This document shows positions 50,056 to 59,101 of a stretch of 64,000 nt of DNA, one piece after another; positions within the stretch are counted from its first letter, which is position 1, and each line of letters begins with the position of its first letter. The position numbers and the translations under genes were made by a program. Source of the stretch: Nonomuraea rubra (GTDB lineage: Bacteria > Actinomycetota > Actinomycetes > Streptosporangiales > Streptosporangiaceae); assembly GCF_014207985.1 (NCBI RefSeq), contig NZ_JACHMI010000001.1, positions 851,001 to 915,000 of the forward strand. Reading direction: 5' to 3'. A model generated the notes under the pieces. That model was not told where the DNA came from and ran no database searches. It saw nothing but the letters and a program-made list of their open reading frames with translations.

Positions 50056-51447
50056 TCACGTCCGGTAAACGCTGACCCCGTCAAGGTCTTCCTTGGACAG
50101 CCTCCGCATGAGGTAAAGCCCCTCCAGGGTGAACTCCAGGGCCGCCGCCGCGTGCCCCGGCGACTCCTCGCCGGCGCCCATGCCCAGCCGCGACATGACC
50201 TTGGCCAGCCCGGCCACGGGGCCGATGCGGTGCAGCAGCTCGCCGGCCGGCACCAGCTCGCCGGACTCCACCTGGTTGCCCTCGGCGAACTTGTCGGTCA
50301 GCGCCGACAGGTCCATGCCGCCCAACCGGCTCCTGAACGTCTCAGCCGTCGCCCGGCGCAGCAGGTGGGCCAGGATCTCGGTCTCCCTGCCCTCCTCGCT
50401 GACCTCGAACTCCACCTTGCCCCGCAGGCTGTGCACCACGCAGGCCAGGTCCACCACGCGCGTGACCGCCTGCTCCTCGCCGGCGAGCGCCGCCCGGCGC
50501 ACGGCCGAGGCCGCCGCGGTCTCGGCCGCGGCGATGGCGAAGCGGGCCGACACGCCGGAACGGGCGTCCACGGCGGTCGACTCGCGGACCAGCCGGGTGA
50601 AGCGGGCGATCACCTCGACCAGGTGCTCGGGGACGTCGGCCCCGATGTCCGGCACGGACTCCTGGCGGATGAGCGCGAGCTCGTGCTCGACGGTCGTGGG
50701 GTAGTGGGTGCGGATCTCGGCGCCGAACCGGTCCTTCAGCGGCGTGATGATCCGGCCGCGGTTGGTGTAGTCCTCGGGGTTGGCGCTGGCGATGAGCAGG
50801 ATGTCGAGAGGCAGCCGCAGGTTGTAGCCGCGGACCTGGATGTCGCGTTCCTCCAGGACGTTGAGCAGCGACACCTGGATGCGCTCGGCCAGGTCGGGCA
50901 GCTCGTTGACGGAGAAGACGCCCCGGTTGGTGCGGGGCACCAGGCCGTAGTGGACCGTCTCGGGGTCGCCCAGCGTGCGCCCCTCGGCGATCTTGATGGG
51001 GTCGACGTCGCCGATCAGGTCGCCCACGGAGGTGTCGGGCGTGGCGAGCTTCTCGCCGTAGCGCGCGTCCCGGTGCTTCCACGCGACAGGCAGCTCGTCA
51101 CCCAGCTCGCGCGCCAGCTTCTGGCAGCGCGTGCAGGCCGGCGCGTACGGATGGTCGTTGATCTCGCAGCCATCGACCACCGGCGTCCATTCGTCGAGCA
51201 GGCCCGTGACGGTGCGGATGAGCCGGGTCTTGCCCTGGCCGCGCTCGCCGAGGAGGACCAGATCGTGCCCGGCGAGCAGGGCCCGCTCCAGATGAGGCAG
51301 GACGGTGTCGTCGAAGCCCACGATGCCGGGGAAGCGCGGCTCTCCCGCGCGCAGCCTGGCCAGCAGGTTTTCCCGGATCTCGGCCTTGACGGTGCGATGA
51401 ACGTGGCCGCTCTCTCGCAACTCGCGGAGAATACGTGGCTGATGCAC
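50056..51447 (-). CDS. MoxR/magnesium-chelatase-like AAA+ ATPase
   Basis: A 463-residue ATPase: Walker A LLGERGQGKTRL near residue 68, an insertion with ACTRCQKLA (a CxxC, possibly metal-binding), the GDVDPIK pore-type loop, Walker B GVFSVNELPDL (atypical NE), sensor 1 IASANPEDYTNRG, arginine-finger DRFG, and a C-terminal helical lid. Domain order matches MoxR/ChlI-type ATPases that act with VWA proteins. GTG start. The VWA partner follows after the secreted-protein gene. It is divergent from the FIST gene. Confidence 0.9.
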   Translation of the reverse strand: MHQPRILRELRESGHVHRTVKAEIRENLLARLRAGEPRFPGIVGFDDTVLPHLERALLAGHDLVLLGERGQGKTRLIRTVTGLLDEWTPVVDGCEINDHPYAPACTRCQKLARELGDELPVAWKHRDARYGEKLATPDTSVGDLIGDVDPIKIAEGRTLGDPETVHYGLVPRTNRGVFSVNELPDLAERIQVSLLNVLEERDIQVRGYNLRLPLDILLIASANPEDYTNRGRIITPLKDRFGAEIRTHYPTTVEHELALIRQESVPDIGADVPEHLVEVIARFTRLVRESTAVDARSGVSARFAIAAAETAAASAVRRAALAGEEQAVTRVVDLACVVHSLRGKVEFEVSEEGRETEILAHLLRRATAETFRSRLGGMDLSALTDKFAEGNQVESGELVPAGELLHRIGPVAGLAKVMSRLGMGAGEESPGHAAAALEFTLEGLYLMRRLSKEDLDGVSVYRT

Positions 51448-51609
51448 GGGATCGAGACTACGTCCCCTGCGAGGAATGTGGCAGAGACTTTCGCACTTGG
51501 CGGAGATTTCGGATCTTGACTATTGCGTGACGGTTCGTGGGCGTGCTTGTCCCTTTAGTGGGGAGAATCGGGCCTAGGGAACTTGGACATGTCGAGGGAG
51601 GCGAGATCC

Positions 51610-52794
51610 GTGGCCTTGATGACAAGCCGCTTCGCCGACGGCCTCGCCGTGGGTTCCGACCTGGTGGAGGCCGCGGAGCACGCCGTCGGTCAGGCACTGT
51701 CGAGGCTCAGCGGCCAAGCAGACCTGGTCTGCTTCTTCATCTGCGGCGACGATCCGGACGACGTCGCGCGGGCCGGGCAGGCCGCCATGAAACTCGCGCC
51801 CGAGGCGCACGTGATCGGATGCAGCGCCACAGGGGTGATCGGCGACGGGCAGGGAGTGGAGCTGACGCCTGCCGTGAGCGCGTGGGCGGCGACCCTGGAC
51901 GGGGCGCGGCTGACCACGTTCGCGCTGGAGACGCTGGCGGCCGAGGACCGGTTCGTGGTGGTCGGGCTGCCGGAGCGCGGCGGGGACGACCACGTGGCGA
52001 TCCTGCTGGCCGACCCGTACAGCTTCCCGACCGACGCCTTCGTCGAGCGCTCGGTCGACGTGCTGGGCGAGCTGCCGCTGATCGGCGGGCTGGCGAACGG
52101 GCTGCAGGGACGGGGCTCCGTACGGTTGTTCGCCGACGGCGAGATCTACACCGAGGGCGCCATCGGCGTGCTGCTCAGCGGGCCGCTCAAGGTCAGCACC
52201 GTGGTCAGCCAGGGTTGCCGGCCGATCGGGCCGAGCATGGTGGTCACCGCGTCCGAGGACAACCTGCTGCTGGAGCTGGCCGGGCAGCCGGCGCTGGCCC
52301 GGCTGGAGGACATCGTCAGCGAGCTGGACGAGGACGATCGCGAGCTGGTCGCGTCCGGGCTGCAGATCGGGCTGGCCATGGACGAGTACGCCGAACGCCA
52401 CGAACGCGGAGATTTCCTCATCAGGGGGGTCATCGGCATCGACCCGGACCGGGAGGCCGTGGCGATCGGCGACATCGTGGAGGTCGGCAGGACCGTGCGC
52501 TTCCAGGTGCGCGACGCGGCCACCGCCGACGAGGACCTGTACGACCTGCTCGACGCCCATCGCGAGGAGCTCGGCAAGGTGGACGGGGCGCTGCTGTTCT
52601 CCTGCAACGGGCGGGGGTCGGCGATGTTCGGCACGGCCGACCACGACCCGGTCGCGCTGCGCGACACGCTGGGGCCCATCGGCGTGGCCGGCTTCTTCGC
52701 GGCGGGGGAGGTCGGGCCGGTGGCGGGGCACAACCACGTGCACGGGTTCACGGCGTCCGTGCTCGTGTTCTCCAGCACTCCGGGCGGGTCGTGA
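51610..52794 (+). CDS. FIST signal-sensing protein
   Basis: A 394-residue protein with an N-terminal FIST domain (DLVCFFICGDDPDDV with the HVIGCSATGVIGDGQ block, FVVVGLPERGG) and a C-terminal FIST_C domain (IGIDPDREAVAIGDIVEVG, LLFSCNGRGSAMFG and GVAGFFAAGEVGPVAGHNHV). FIST domains are predicted to sense small ligands such as amino acids. Here no kinase or other output domain is fused. The GTG at 51610 is set by GGGAGG 10 bases upstream. It is divergent from the MoxR gene. Confidence 0.92.
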   Translation: MALMTSRFADGLAVGSDLVEAAEHAVGQALSRLSGQADLVCFFICGDDPDDVARAGQAAMKLAPEAHVIGCSATGVIGDGQGVELTPAVSAWAATLDGARLTTFALETLAAEDRFVVVGLPERGGDDHVAILLADPYSFPTDAFVERSVDVLGELPLIGGLANGLQGRGSVRLFADGEIYTEGAIGVLLSGPLKVSTVVSQGCRPIGPSMVVTASEDNLLLELAGQPALARLEDIVSELDEDDRELVASGLQIGLAMDEYAERHERGDFLIRGVIGIDPDREAVAIGDIVEVGRTVRFQVRDAATADEDLYDLLDAHREELGKVDGALLFSCNGRGSAMFGTADHDPVALRDTLGPIGVAGFFAAGEVGPVAGHNHVHGFTASVLVFSSTPGGS

Positions 52795-52864
52795 TCCCCG
52801 ACAGCCGGCAGCGGGTCCCGGTCCTGTACCGCGGGCCGGCGTCGATCGCGGGCGGTCGCCGCTC

Positions 52865-53923
52865 GTGATCCTGGCCATCGACGTCGGGGGCACCAAGATG
52901 GCTGCCGGCCTGGTGGCCCCCGACGGCACGGTGGCCGAGTCCCGGCGCGCCGCGACGCCGCAGGGGGCGGACGCGGAGACCCTGTGGCGGGTGCTCGCCG
53001 GCCTCGTCTCGCCGCTCGCGTCCGCCGCCGAGGGGGTGGGGGTGGGCTGTGGCGGGCCGCTGACCTGGCCTGCCGGTGAGGTCTCGCCGCTGAACATCCC
53101 GGGCTGGCGCGGCTTCCCGCTGCGCGCCCGGCTGGCCGCGCTGTTCCCCTCCGTGCCCGTACGGCTGCACAACGACGCCGTCTGCCTGGCCGTGGCCGAG
53201 CACTGGCGGGGGGCCGGGCAGGGGAGCGGGGACATGCTCGGCATGGTGGTGTCCACGGGGGTCGGCGGCGGGCTGATCCTCGGCGGGCGGCTGCTCCACG
53301 GGCGTACCGGGAACGCGGGACACATCGGGCACGTGGTGGTCGACGCGGCGGGCGGCCCGCGCTGCGGCTGCGGCGGTCATGGCTGCCTGGAGGCCGTCGC
53401 CCGAGGGCCGGCGCTGGTGGCGTGGGCGCTGGAACAGGGCTGGGAGCCTGGCGCGGTGGCCGGTCGTGCGGCAGCGCGTGGCGCGGTGGCCCGGGATGTC
53501 GCGATGGCCGGCCCGGTGGTGCCCTGTGGGGTCGGCGGTGGTGTCGCCGGGGGCGGTGCGGCGCTGAATGGGGCGTATGCGGAGGATCGGGTTGTGACAG
53601 CTCGGCAGCTGGCCGCCGATGCGCGGGCCGGGGATCCGGTCGCGTCGCGGGCGATGCGCCGGGCCGGGCGGGCGCTCGGCGTGGCCATCGCCTCCGCCAC
53701 CCACCTGTGCGACCTCGACGTCATCACGATCGGCGGCGGCCTGTCCCAGGCGGGGGAGCCGCTGTTCGGCCCGCTGGAGGAGGCGCTGCGGGAGCACGCC
53801 AGGATGGGGTTCGCCCGCCGCGTCAAGGTGCTGCCCGCCGCCCTCGGCCAGGAGGCCGGCCTCATCGGCGCCGCGGCCCTGCTCCTCGCGGGCGACACCT
53901 ACTGGCCCGCCCGCGACGCCTGA
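52865..53923 (+). CDS. ROK-family sugar kinase (glucokinase-like)
   Basis: A 352-residue ROK kinase, probably phosphorylating glucose or a related sugar. It has the phosphate motif ILAIDVGGTKMAAGLV, the sugar-binding LHNDAVCLAVAEHW and GTGVGGGLI-like STGVGGGLILGG, the GHIGH motif with the ROK zinc site CGCGGHGCLE, and ITIGGGLSQAG. Residues about 198-248 are a Gly/Ala/Val-rich insertion, not typical of the family, between the zinc site and the ARQLAADARAGD helix. GTG start, 70 bases after the FIST gene on the same strand. Confidence 0.92.
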   Translation: MILAIDVGGTKMAAGLVAPDGTVAESRRAATPQGADAETLWRVLAGLVSPLASAAEGVGVGCGGPLTWPAGEVSPLNIPGWRGFPLRARLAALFPSVPVRLHNDAVCLAVAEHWRGAGQGSGDMLGMVVSTGVGGGLILGGRLLHGRTGNAGHIGHVVVDAAGGPRCGCGGHGCLEAVARGPALVAWALEQGWEPGAVAGRAAARGAVARDVAMAGPVVPCGVGGGVAGGGAALNGAYAEDRVVTARQLAADARAGDPVASRAMRRAGRALGVAIASATHLCDLDVITIGGGLSQAGEPLFGPLEEALREHARMGFARRVKVLPAALGQEAGLIGAAALLLAGDTYWPARDA

Positions 53924-54029
53924 GCACGCGGCCTGGGCGGGCGACGCCACCCGGCCTGTCCGCGACGCGTGAGCGCACGTCCTGGACGCGCGACCCCGGC
54001 CGGACTGCCGGAAGCGCCTGAAGCGATGT

Positions 54030-54071
54030 GGCCCGGCGGCACCTCGCTGCTCGGGAGAGGGCCGCCGGGCC
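54030..54071. terminator. Bidirectional terminator between the ROK gene and the sigma-factor operon
   Basis: An 11-bp perfect stem (54030-54040 with 54061-54071) with a 20-base loop, between two convergent genes. No U tract on either strand. Confidence 0.6.
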
Positions 54072-54082
54072 GGGTCGGGACG

Positions 54083-54754
54083 TCAGCCGGTCTTGCTCTC
54101 CAGGCTCGGCCCCTGGTCCTGCTGCTCGGTGCCCGAGTCGAGCCCGGGCCCCTGGTCCTGCTTCTCCGTGGTGCCCCCGCTGCCGTCACCCGGCAGCGGC
54201 GTCGAGGTGGGCTCGCACTCCGACACCGCCCCCTGGACGATCTCCAGCGAGGTCGCGAACGGCGGCCGGTCGTCGCCGTCCTTGCTCTTCGAGACCGTCA
54301 GCACCAGCGTGGACCCCGCCGGCACCTGCCCCTTCTCGATCTTGAAGGCGATCCCGTCGCCCTTCCGCCCGATGCTCGCGGCGAACTCCCCGGACCTGCC
54401 CCCGTGCGTGCCGCGCGGCTGCTTGCAGGTCTGCCCCTGCGGCAGGTAGTCCACCACCGCCTTGACCCCGGCCCTGGCCAGCTCGGCCTCCAGCCCATCG
54501 GGATCGGTGAACGTGTGGATCTCCACGCCGACCCCGCCGTCCGCACCCTTGCTCACCGCGTACGCCGGGCCGCCGATGAGGCCCGTCGCCACCACCACCG
54601 CGGTGGCGGCCGCCGCGACCCCCGCCACCGCGGCGGCCGCCCCGACCCAACGGCGCCTGCGTGCCGGTGCAACAGTCGTCATCCTGTCCTCCGCCTTCCT
54701 CGTCGTGATCTCTTCCTTGAGTGCACCGAGAAGGCGATCTTCGAAGTTGCTCAT
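54083..54754 (-). CDS. Membrane protein coupled to ECF sigma factor, probable regulator of it
   Basis: A 223-residue protein with a short cytoplasmic N terminus (FEDRLLGALKEEITTRKAED), one membrane helix (about 37-60) and an extracytoplasmic domain with two Cys (110, 180). The C terminus is repetitive: QDQGPGLDSGTE and QDQGPSLESKTG. It overlaps the sigma gene by ATGA. Position and topology are those of an anti-sigma factor, but no recognised anti-sigma or zinc motif is present, so this is inference. Confidence 0.75.
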   Translation of the reverse strand: MSNFEDRLLGALKEEITTRKAEDRMTTVAPARRRRWVGAAAAVAGVAAAATAVVVATGLIGGPAYAVSKGADGGVGVEIHTFTDPDGLEAELARAGVKAVVDYLPQGQTCKQPRGTHGGRSGEFAASIGRKGDGIAFKIEKGQVPAGSTLVLTVSKSKDGDDRPPFATSLEIVQGAVSECEPTSTPLPGDGSGGTTEKQDQGPGLDSGTEQQDQGPSLESKTG

Positions 54755-55296
54755 GCCCGTCCTTCCGAATACACAGCCGAGGGCGAGGTGAAGTGTGCGA
54801 GGGCCCGCCTGGCCCTGTGCAGCCGGACCCGCGCGGTGACCTGCCTGATGCCCAGCGCCTCGGCGGCCTCGGTGACGGTGAGCTGGTCGATCGCCACGAG
54901 CTCCAGCACCGCGCGCTCGCCCTCCGGCAGGCCCTCCATGGCCTCCAGAGCGCTGCGCATCTGGCGCTCGGCATCGATCCGCTCCTCCATCCGGGCGAGG
55001 TCGTCGTCGTCCATCAGGCGACGCGCTGCCAGCCGGCCGGTCGCCCGGGCCTCCCGGCTCGCCTTGCGGTACTGGGCCGACACGACGTTGCGCGCGACGC
55101 CGTACAGCCAGGCGACCTCGCTGCCGCGTCCGGGCGAGTACGTGTCCGCGGAGTCCAGAACCGCCAGGAAGATGTCCGCCGTCAGGTCCGCGGCGAGGTG
55201 AGGATCGCTCACCCGCCGGACCACGAACTTCAGCACGGCATCGACGTGGCGGCGATAGAAGGCCTCAAAGGCCACAGGGTCTTCATTGAGGCGCAC
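54751..55296 (-). CDS. ECF RNA polymerase sigma factor
   Basis: A 181-residue group IV sigma factor: region 2 (FEAFYRRHVDAVLKFVVRRV, DLTADIFLAVLD, WLYGVARNVVSAQYRK) and region 4 (LPEGERAVLELVAIDQLTVT and EAAEALGIRQVTARVRLHRA). The linker is Asp/Glu-rich (LMDDDDLARMEE). GTG start with GGGAG upstream. Its co-transcribed membrane partner probably controls it. Target promoters cannot be read from this window. Confidence 0.93.
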   Translation of the reverse strand: MRLNEDPVAFEAFYRRHVDAVLKFVVRRVSDPHLAADLTADIFLAVLDSADTYSPGRGSEVAWLYGVARNVVSAQYRKASREARATGRLAARRLMDDDDLARMEERIDAERQMRSALEAMEGLPEGERAVLELVAIDQLTVTEAAEALGIRQVTARVRLHRARRALAHFTSPSAVYSEGRA

Positions 55297-55370
55297 CGGC
55301 CTCGCTCCCTTCGTCGTTCGCCCTTACACCTCGTACTTGGCTCGGGCGACGCGAAGCGTTTCCCCGCAGG

Positions 55371-56783
55371 TCAGGCGGGCTTGCGGGGCTGGAAGAGCCA
55401 GGCGTCGAAGAGTGCGTCGAGTTCCTTGCCGGACAGGCGTTCGGCGAGCGCGACGAACTGCTCCGTCGTCACATGACCGTAGCGGTGCTCGGCGGCCCAC
55501 GCCTTGAGCAGGGTGAAGAACGTGGCGTCGCCGACGGCCCTGCGCAGGGCGTGCAGGGTCATGCCGCCGCGCGTGTAGACGGACTGGTTGAACAGGTCGT
55601 CGGGCTTGGCGCGGCCCGGGGGATAGCTCCACATCGGGTCGGAGGCGGGCCGCTTGAGCAGCTCCGTGAACGTGGCCTCCGCCGTCTTCTTGCCCTTGTG
55701 CTCGGCCCACAGCCACTCCGCGTACGTGGCGAAGCCCTCGTTGAGCCAGAGGTCCTTCCAGCGCTTGATGGTCAGGCTGTTGCCGAACCACTGGTGCGCC
55801 AGCTCGTGCGCGATGATCGTCTCGTCGGGCTGGAAGCCGCCGTACAGCGGCTTGGTCTGGTTCTCCAGCGCGTAGCCGGCCGAGTAGTCGTCGACGACGC
55901 CGCCGGTCGAGGAGAACGGGTAGGGGCCGAACACCGTCGCCCAGTAGTCGGTGATCTGCCCGGAGAGCGTGTAGAGCGGGTCGAGCGAGCTCTTGAACCT
56001 GGGGTCGGTGGCGGCCAGGTTGGGGATGCCGGCGGCGGTGCTGCCCTGGCGCAGGTCGAACTTGCCGAGCGTGGCCGTGGCCAGGTAGGTCGCCATCGGA
56101 TGGCGCTCGCGCCAGCGGAAGGTGGTCCTGCCGCCCGAGGTGGTGGGCCGGCCGGCCTGCTCGCCGTTGGCCAGGGCGGTGAGCCCGGCGGGCACGGTGA
56201 TCGTGAAGTCGAACGTGGCCTTGTCGGCGGGATGGTCGTTGTTCGGGAACCAGGTCTTGGAGCCGTTGGGCTCGGAGGCCACGAACGCGCCGTCGGGCGT
56301 GGGGATGAAGCCGTAGGTGCCGAGGTTGGCGTTGTCGCTGGCCGGCTTGGGCGAGCCGGTGTAGGTGACCTTGACGGTGAACGGCGTGCCGCCGGTGATG
56401 GCCCGGGCGGGCCGTACGGTCAGCTCGTCGCCCTTCCTGGTGAACGTCGCGGGCGCGTCGTCGACCGCGACCTCGCGCACGTCGAGCCCGGTCAGGTCGA
56501 GGTTGAAGCTGGACAGCTCCTGGGTGGCGGCGGCGCTGATCGTGGTGACGCCGTCGAGCCGCTTGGTGGCGGGCGTGTAGTCGACGACCAGGTCGTAGTG
56601 GGAGACGTCGTAGCCGCCGTTGCCGTCGCGGGGGAAGTCGGGGTCGCCGATGCCGGGCGCGCCCGCGCGCCGGTCGGCGGCGCTCTGCCCCGCGGCGGGC
56701 GGGGTCGGCTCGTCGGCGGGCGAGCAGGCCAGCACGCTGATGAGCGTCGCGAGCATGGCCACCCCACGCCTGTTGGAACGCAT
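55371..56783 (-). CDS. M1 family metallopeptidase, lipoprotein
   Basis: A 470-residue exported zinc aminopeptidase. Signal peptide with lipobox-like VLAC (Cys 20), N-terminal beta domain (about 45-230), the substrate-binding SAGYALENQ in place of GAMEN, and the zinc site HELAHQWFGN near residue 327 with the third ligand in WLNEGFATY 18 residues on. The protein ends soon after the catalytic domain, so the C-terminal helical domain of full-size M1 enzymes is absent. It probably trims peptides at the cell surface. Confidence 0.93.
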   Translation of the reverse strand: MRSNRRGVAMLATLISVLACSPADEPTPPAAGQSAADRRAGAPGIGDPDFPRDGNGGYDVSHYDLVVDYTPATKRLDGVTTISAAATQELSSFNLDLTGLDVREVAVDDAPATFTRKGDELTVRPARAITGGTPFTVKVTYTGSPKPASDNANLGTYGFIPTPDGAFVASEPNGSKTWFPNNDHPADKATFDFTITVPAGLTALANGEQAGRPTTSGGRTTFRWRERHPMATYLATATLGKFDLRQGSTAAGIPNLAATDPRFKSSLDPLYTLSGQITDYWATVFGPYPFSSTGGVVDDYSAGYALENQTKPLYGGFQPDETIIAHELAHQWFGNSLTIKRWKDLWLNEGFATYAEWLWAEHKGKKTAEATFTELLKRPASDPMWSYPPGRAKPDDLFNQSVYTRGGMTLHALRRAVGDATFFTLLKAWAAEHRYGHVTTEQFVALAERLSGKELDALFDAWLFQPRKPA

Positions 56784-56829
56784 GAGCGTACGAGCCCCCT
56801 TCAGTTCGTGACCAGAATATTACGCTGAG

Positions 56830-57273
56830 TCAGGCGTTCACGACGACAGTCCTCGCCGCCTTGTCGTGTACGGCCTGCTTGCGGGGGTCGAAGAGGATCC
56901 AGCCGAGATCCACCAGGATGCCGACGCAGCACAGCCACCCGAGTACGGAGTACACGGCCTGCCTGACCGCCGCCTGGCCCACCCCCATCCTCCCGCCGTA
57001 CTCGGACACGACACGGAGACCGAACACCTTCTTGCCCAGGGTCTGACCGTTCCAGAAGGCGTGCAGCAGCCAGAAGTACAGGAAGGCCACCAGACCGGCC
57101 ACGAAGGTGTGCTCGACGGGATAGCGCTCCCACTCGCCCCGGTTCTCGTTCCAGACGTGGTCCCAGCTCGTCCAGTTGAACGGCGCGGCGACGATGTTGA
57201 CGATGAGCCAGTCGAGGACGCCGGCGAACAGCCGCCGCCAGCGTCCCGCCAGCCCCGGTGGCGGCAATCCCAT
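56830..57273 (-). CDS. RDD family membrane protein
   Basis: A 147-residue RDD-family protein with three or four helices. The R-D-D motif region is LAGRWRRLFAGVLDWLIVNI (Arg and Asp in the first helix), followed by FWNGQTLGKKVFGLRVV, the best conserved family segment, and a last helix GWILFDPRKQAVHDKAARTV. The function is unknown; transport has been suggested for relatives. ATG 57273 chosen. It lies 34 bases after hppD on the same strand. Confidence 0.88.
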   Translation of the reverse strand: MGLPPPGLAGRWRRLFAGVLDWLIVNIVAAPFNWTSWDHVWNENRGEWERYPVEHTFVAGLVAFLYFWLLHAFWNGQTLGKKVFGLRVVSEYGGRMGVGQAAVRQAVYSVLGWLCCVGILVDLGWILFDPRKQAVHDKAARTVVVNA

Positions 57274-57307
57274 GATGTCTGGATGACCACCACTAAGTCG
57301 GGACAAA

Positions 57308-58460
<1,153 letters not shown>

Positions 58461-58520
58461 CCTCGATGAGTGCACAATCTGCCTAGCCGTCCTCCGTCAC
58501 ATCGGGTATTTCTGTACAGC

Positions 58521-59000
58521 ATGACGATCGATGAGCTCGACTCCCGGCTGATCGCCCTGCTGACCGCCGAGCCCCGGCTGGGCGTGCTGGAGTGCTCGCG
58601 GCGGCTCGGCGTGGCCCGTGGCACGGTCCAGGCCCGGCTCGACCGGCTGGTGGACAGGGGAGTGATCACCGGCTTCGGCCCCGACGTGTCGCCCGCCGCG
58701 CTCGGCTACGACGTCACGGCGTTCGTCAGCATGGAGATCAGGCAGGTGGCCGGGCACGACCCGGTGGCCGACCGGCTGGCCCGCATTCCGGAGGTGCTGG
58801 AAGTGCACACGATCACCGGTGACAGCGATCTTCTCTGCCGCGTGGTCGCCCGGACGAACGCCGATTTACAGCGGGTTATCGATCGGATCGTCGATGTTCA
58901 GGGCGTACTCCGGACTAATTCGATCATCGCACTGGACACCCCGGTTCCCTACCGGGTGCTGCCATTGGTCGCCGATGTTCCGCGTAGGGAGGCTAGGTAG
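58521..59000 (+). CDS. Lrp/AsnC family regulator with a TTA codon, divergent from hppD
   Basis: A 159-residue regulator: winged helix-turn-helix (about 1-60; DELDSRLIALLTAEPRLGVL with LGVARGTVQARLDRL) and a RAM/ACT ligand-binding domain (about 65-150; VLEVHTITGDSDLLCRVVA). Codon 116 is TTA (58866-58868), rare in such genomes. It is divergent from hppD and probably regulates tyrosine breakdown in response to tyrosine or hydroxyphenylpyruvate. ATG 58521 chosen; the frame opens further upstream at 58470, which would place the start over the operator. Confidence 0.9.
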   Translation: MTIDELDSRLIALLTAEPRLGVLECSRRLGVARGTVQARLDRLVDRGVITGFGPDVSPAALGYDVTAFVSMEIRQVAGHDPVADRLARIPEVLEVHTITGDSDLLCRVVARTNADLQRVIDRIVDVQGVLRTNSIIALDTPVPYRVLPLVADVPRREAR

Positions 59001-59101
59001 ACGTACTATCGCTGAGGGACTAGGCACCATTGTCGATCGTTTACCCTTACCATTCGCCCAGCTTGCGGGGGTTGGGCGACGCTTGACGAGGGGGGTCGAG
59101 G

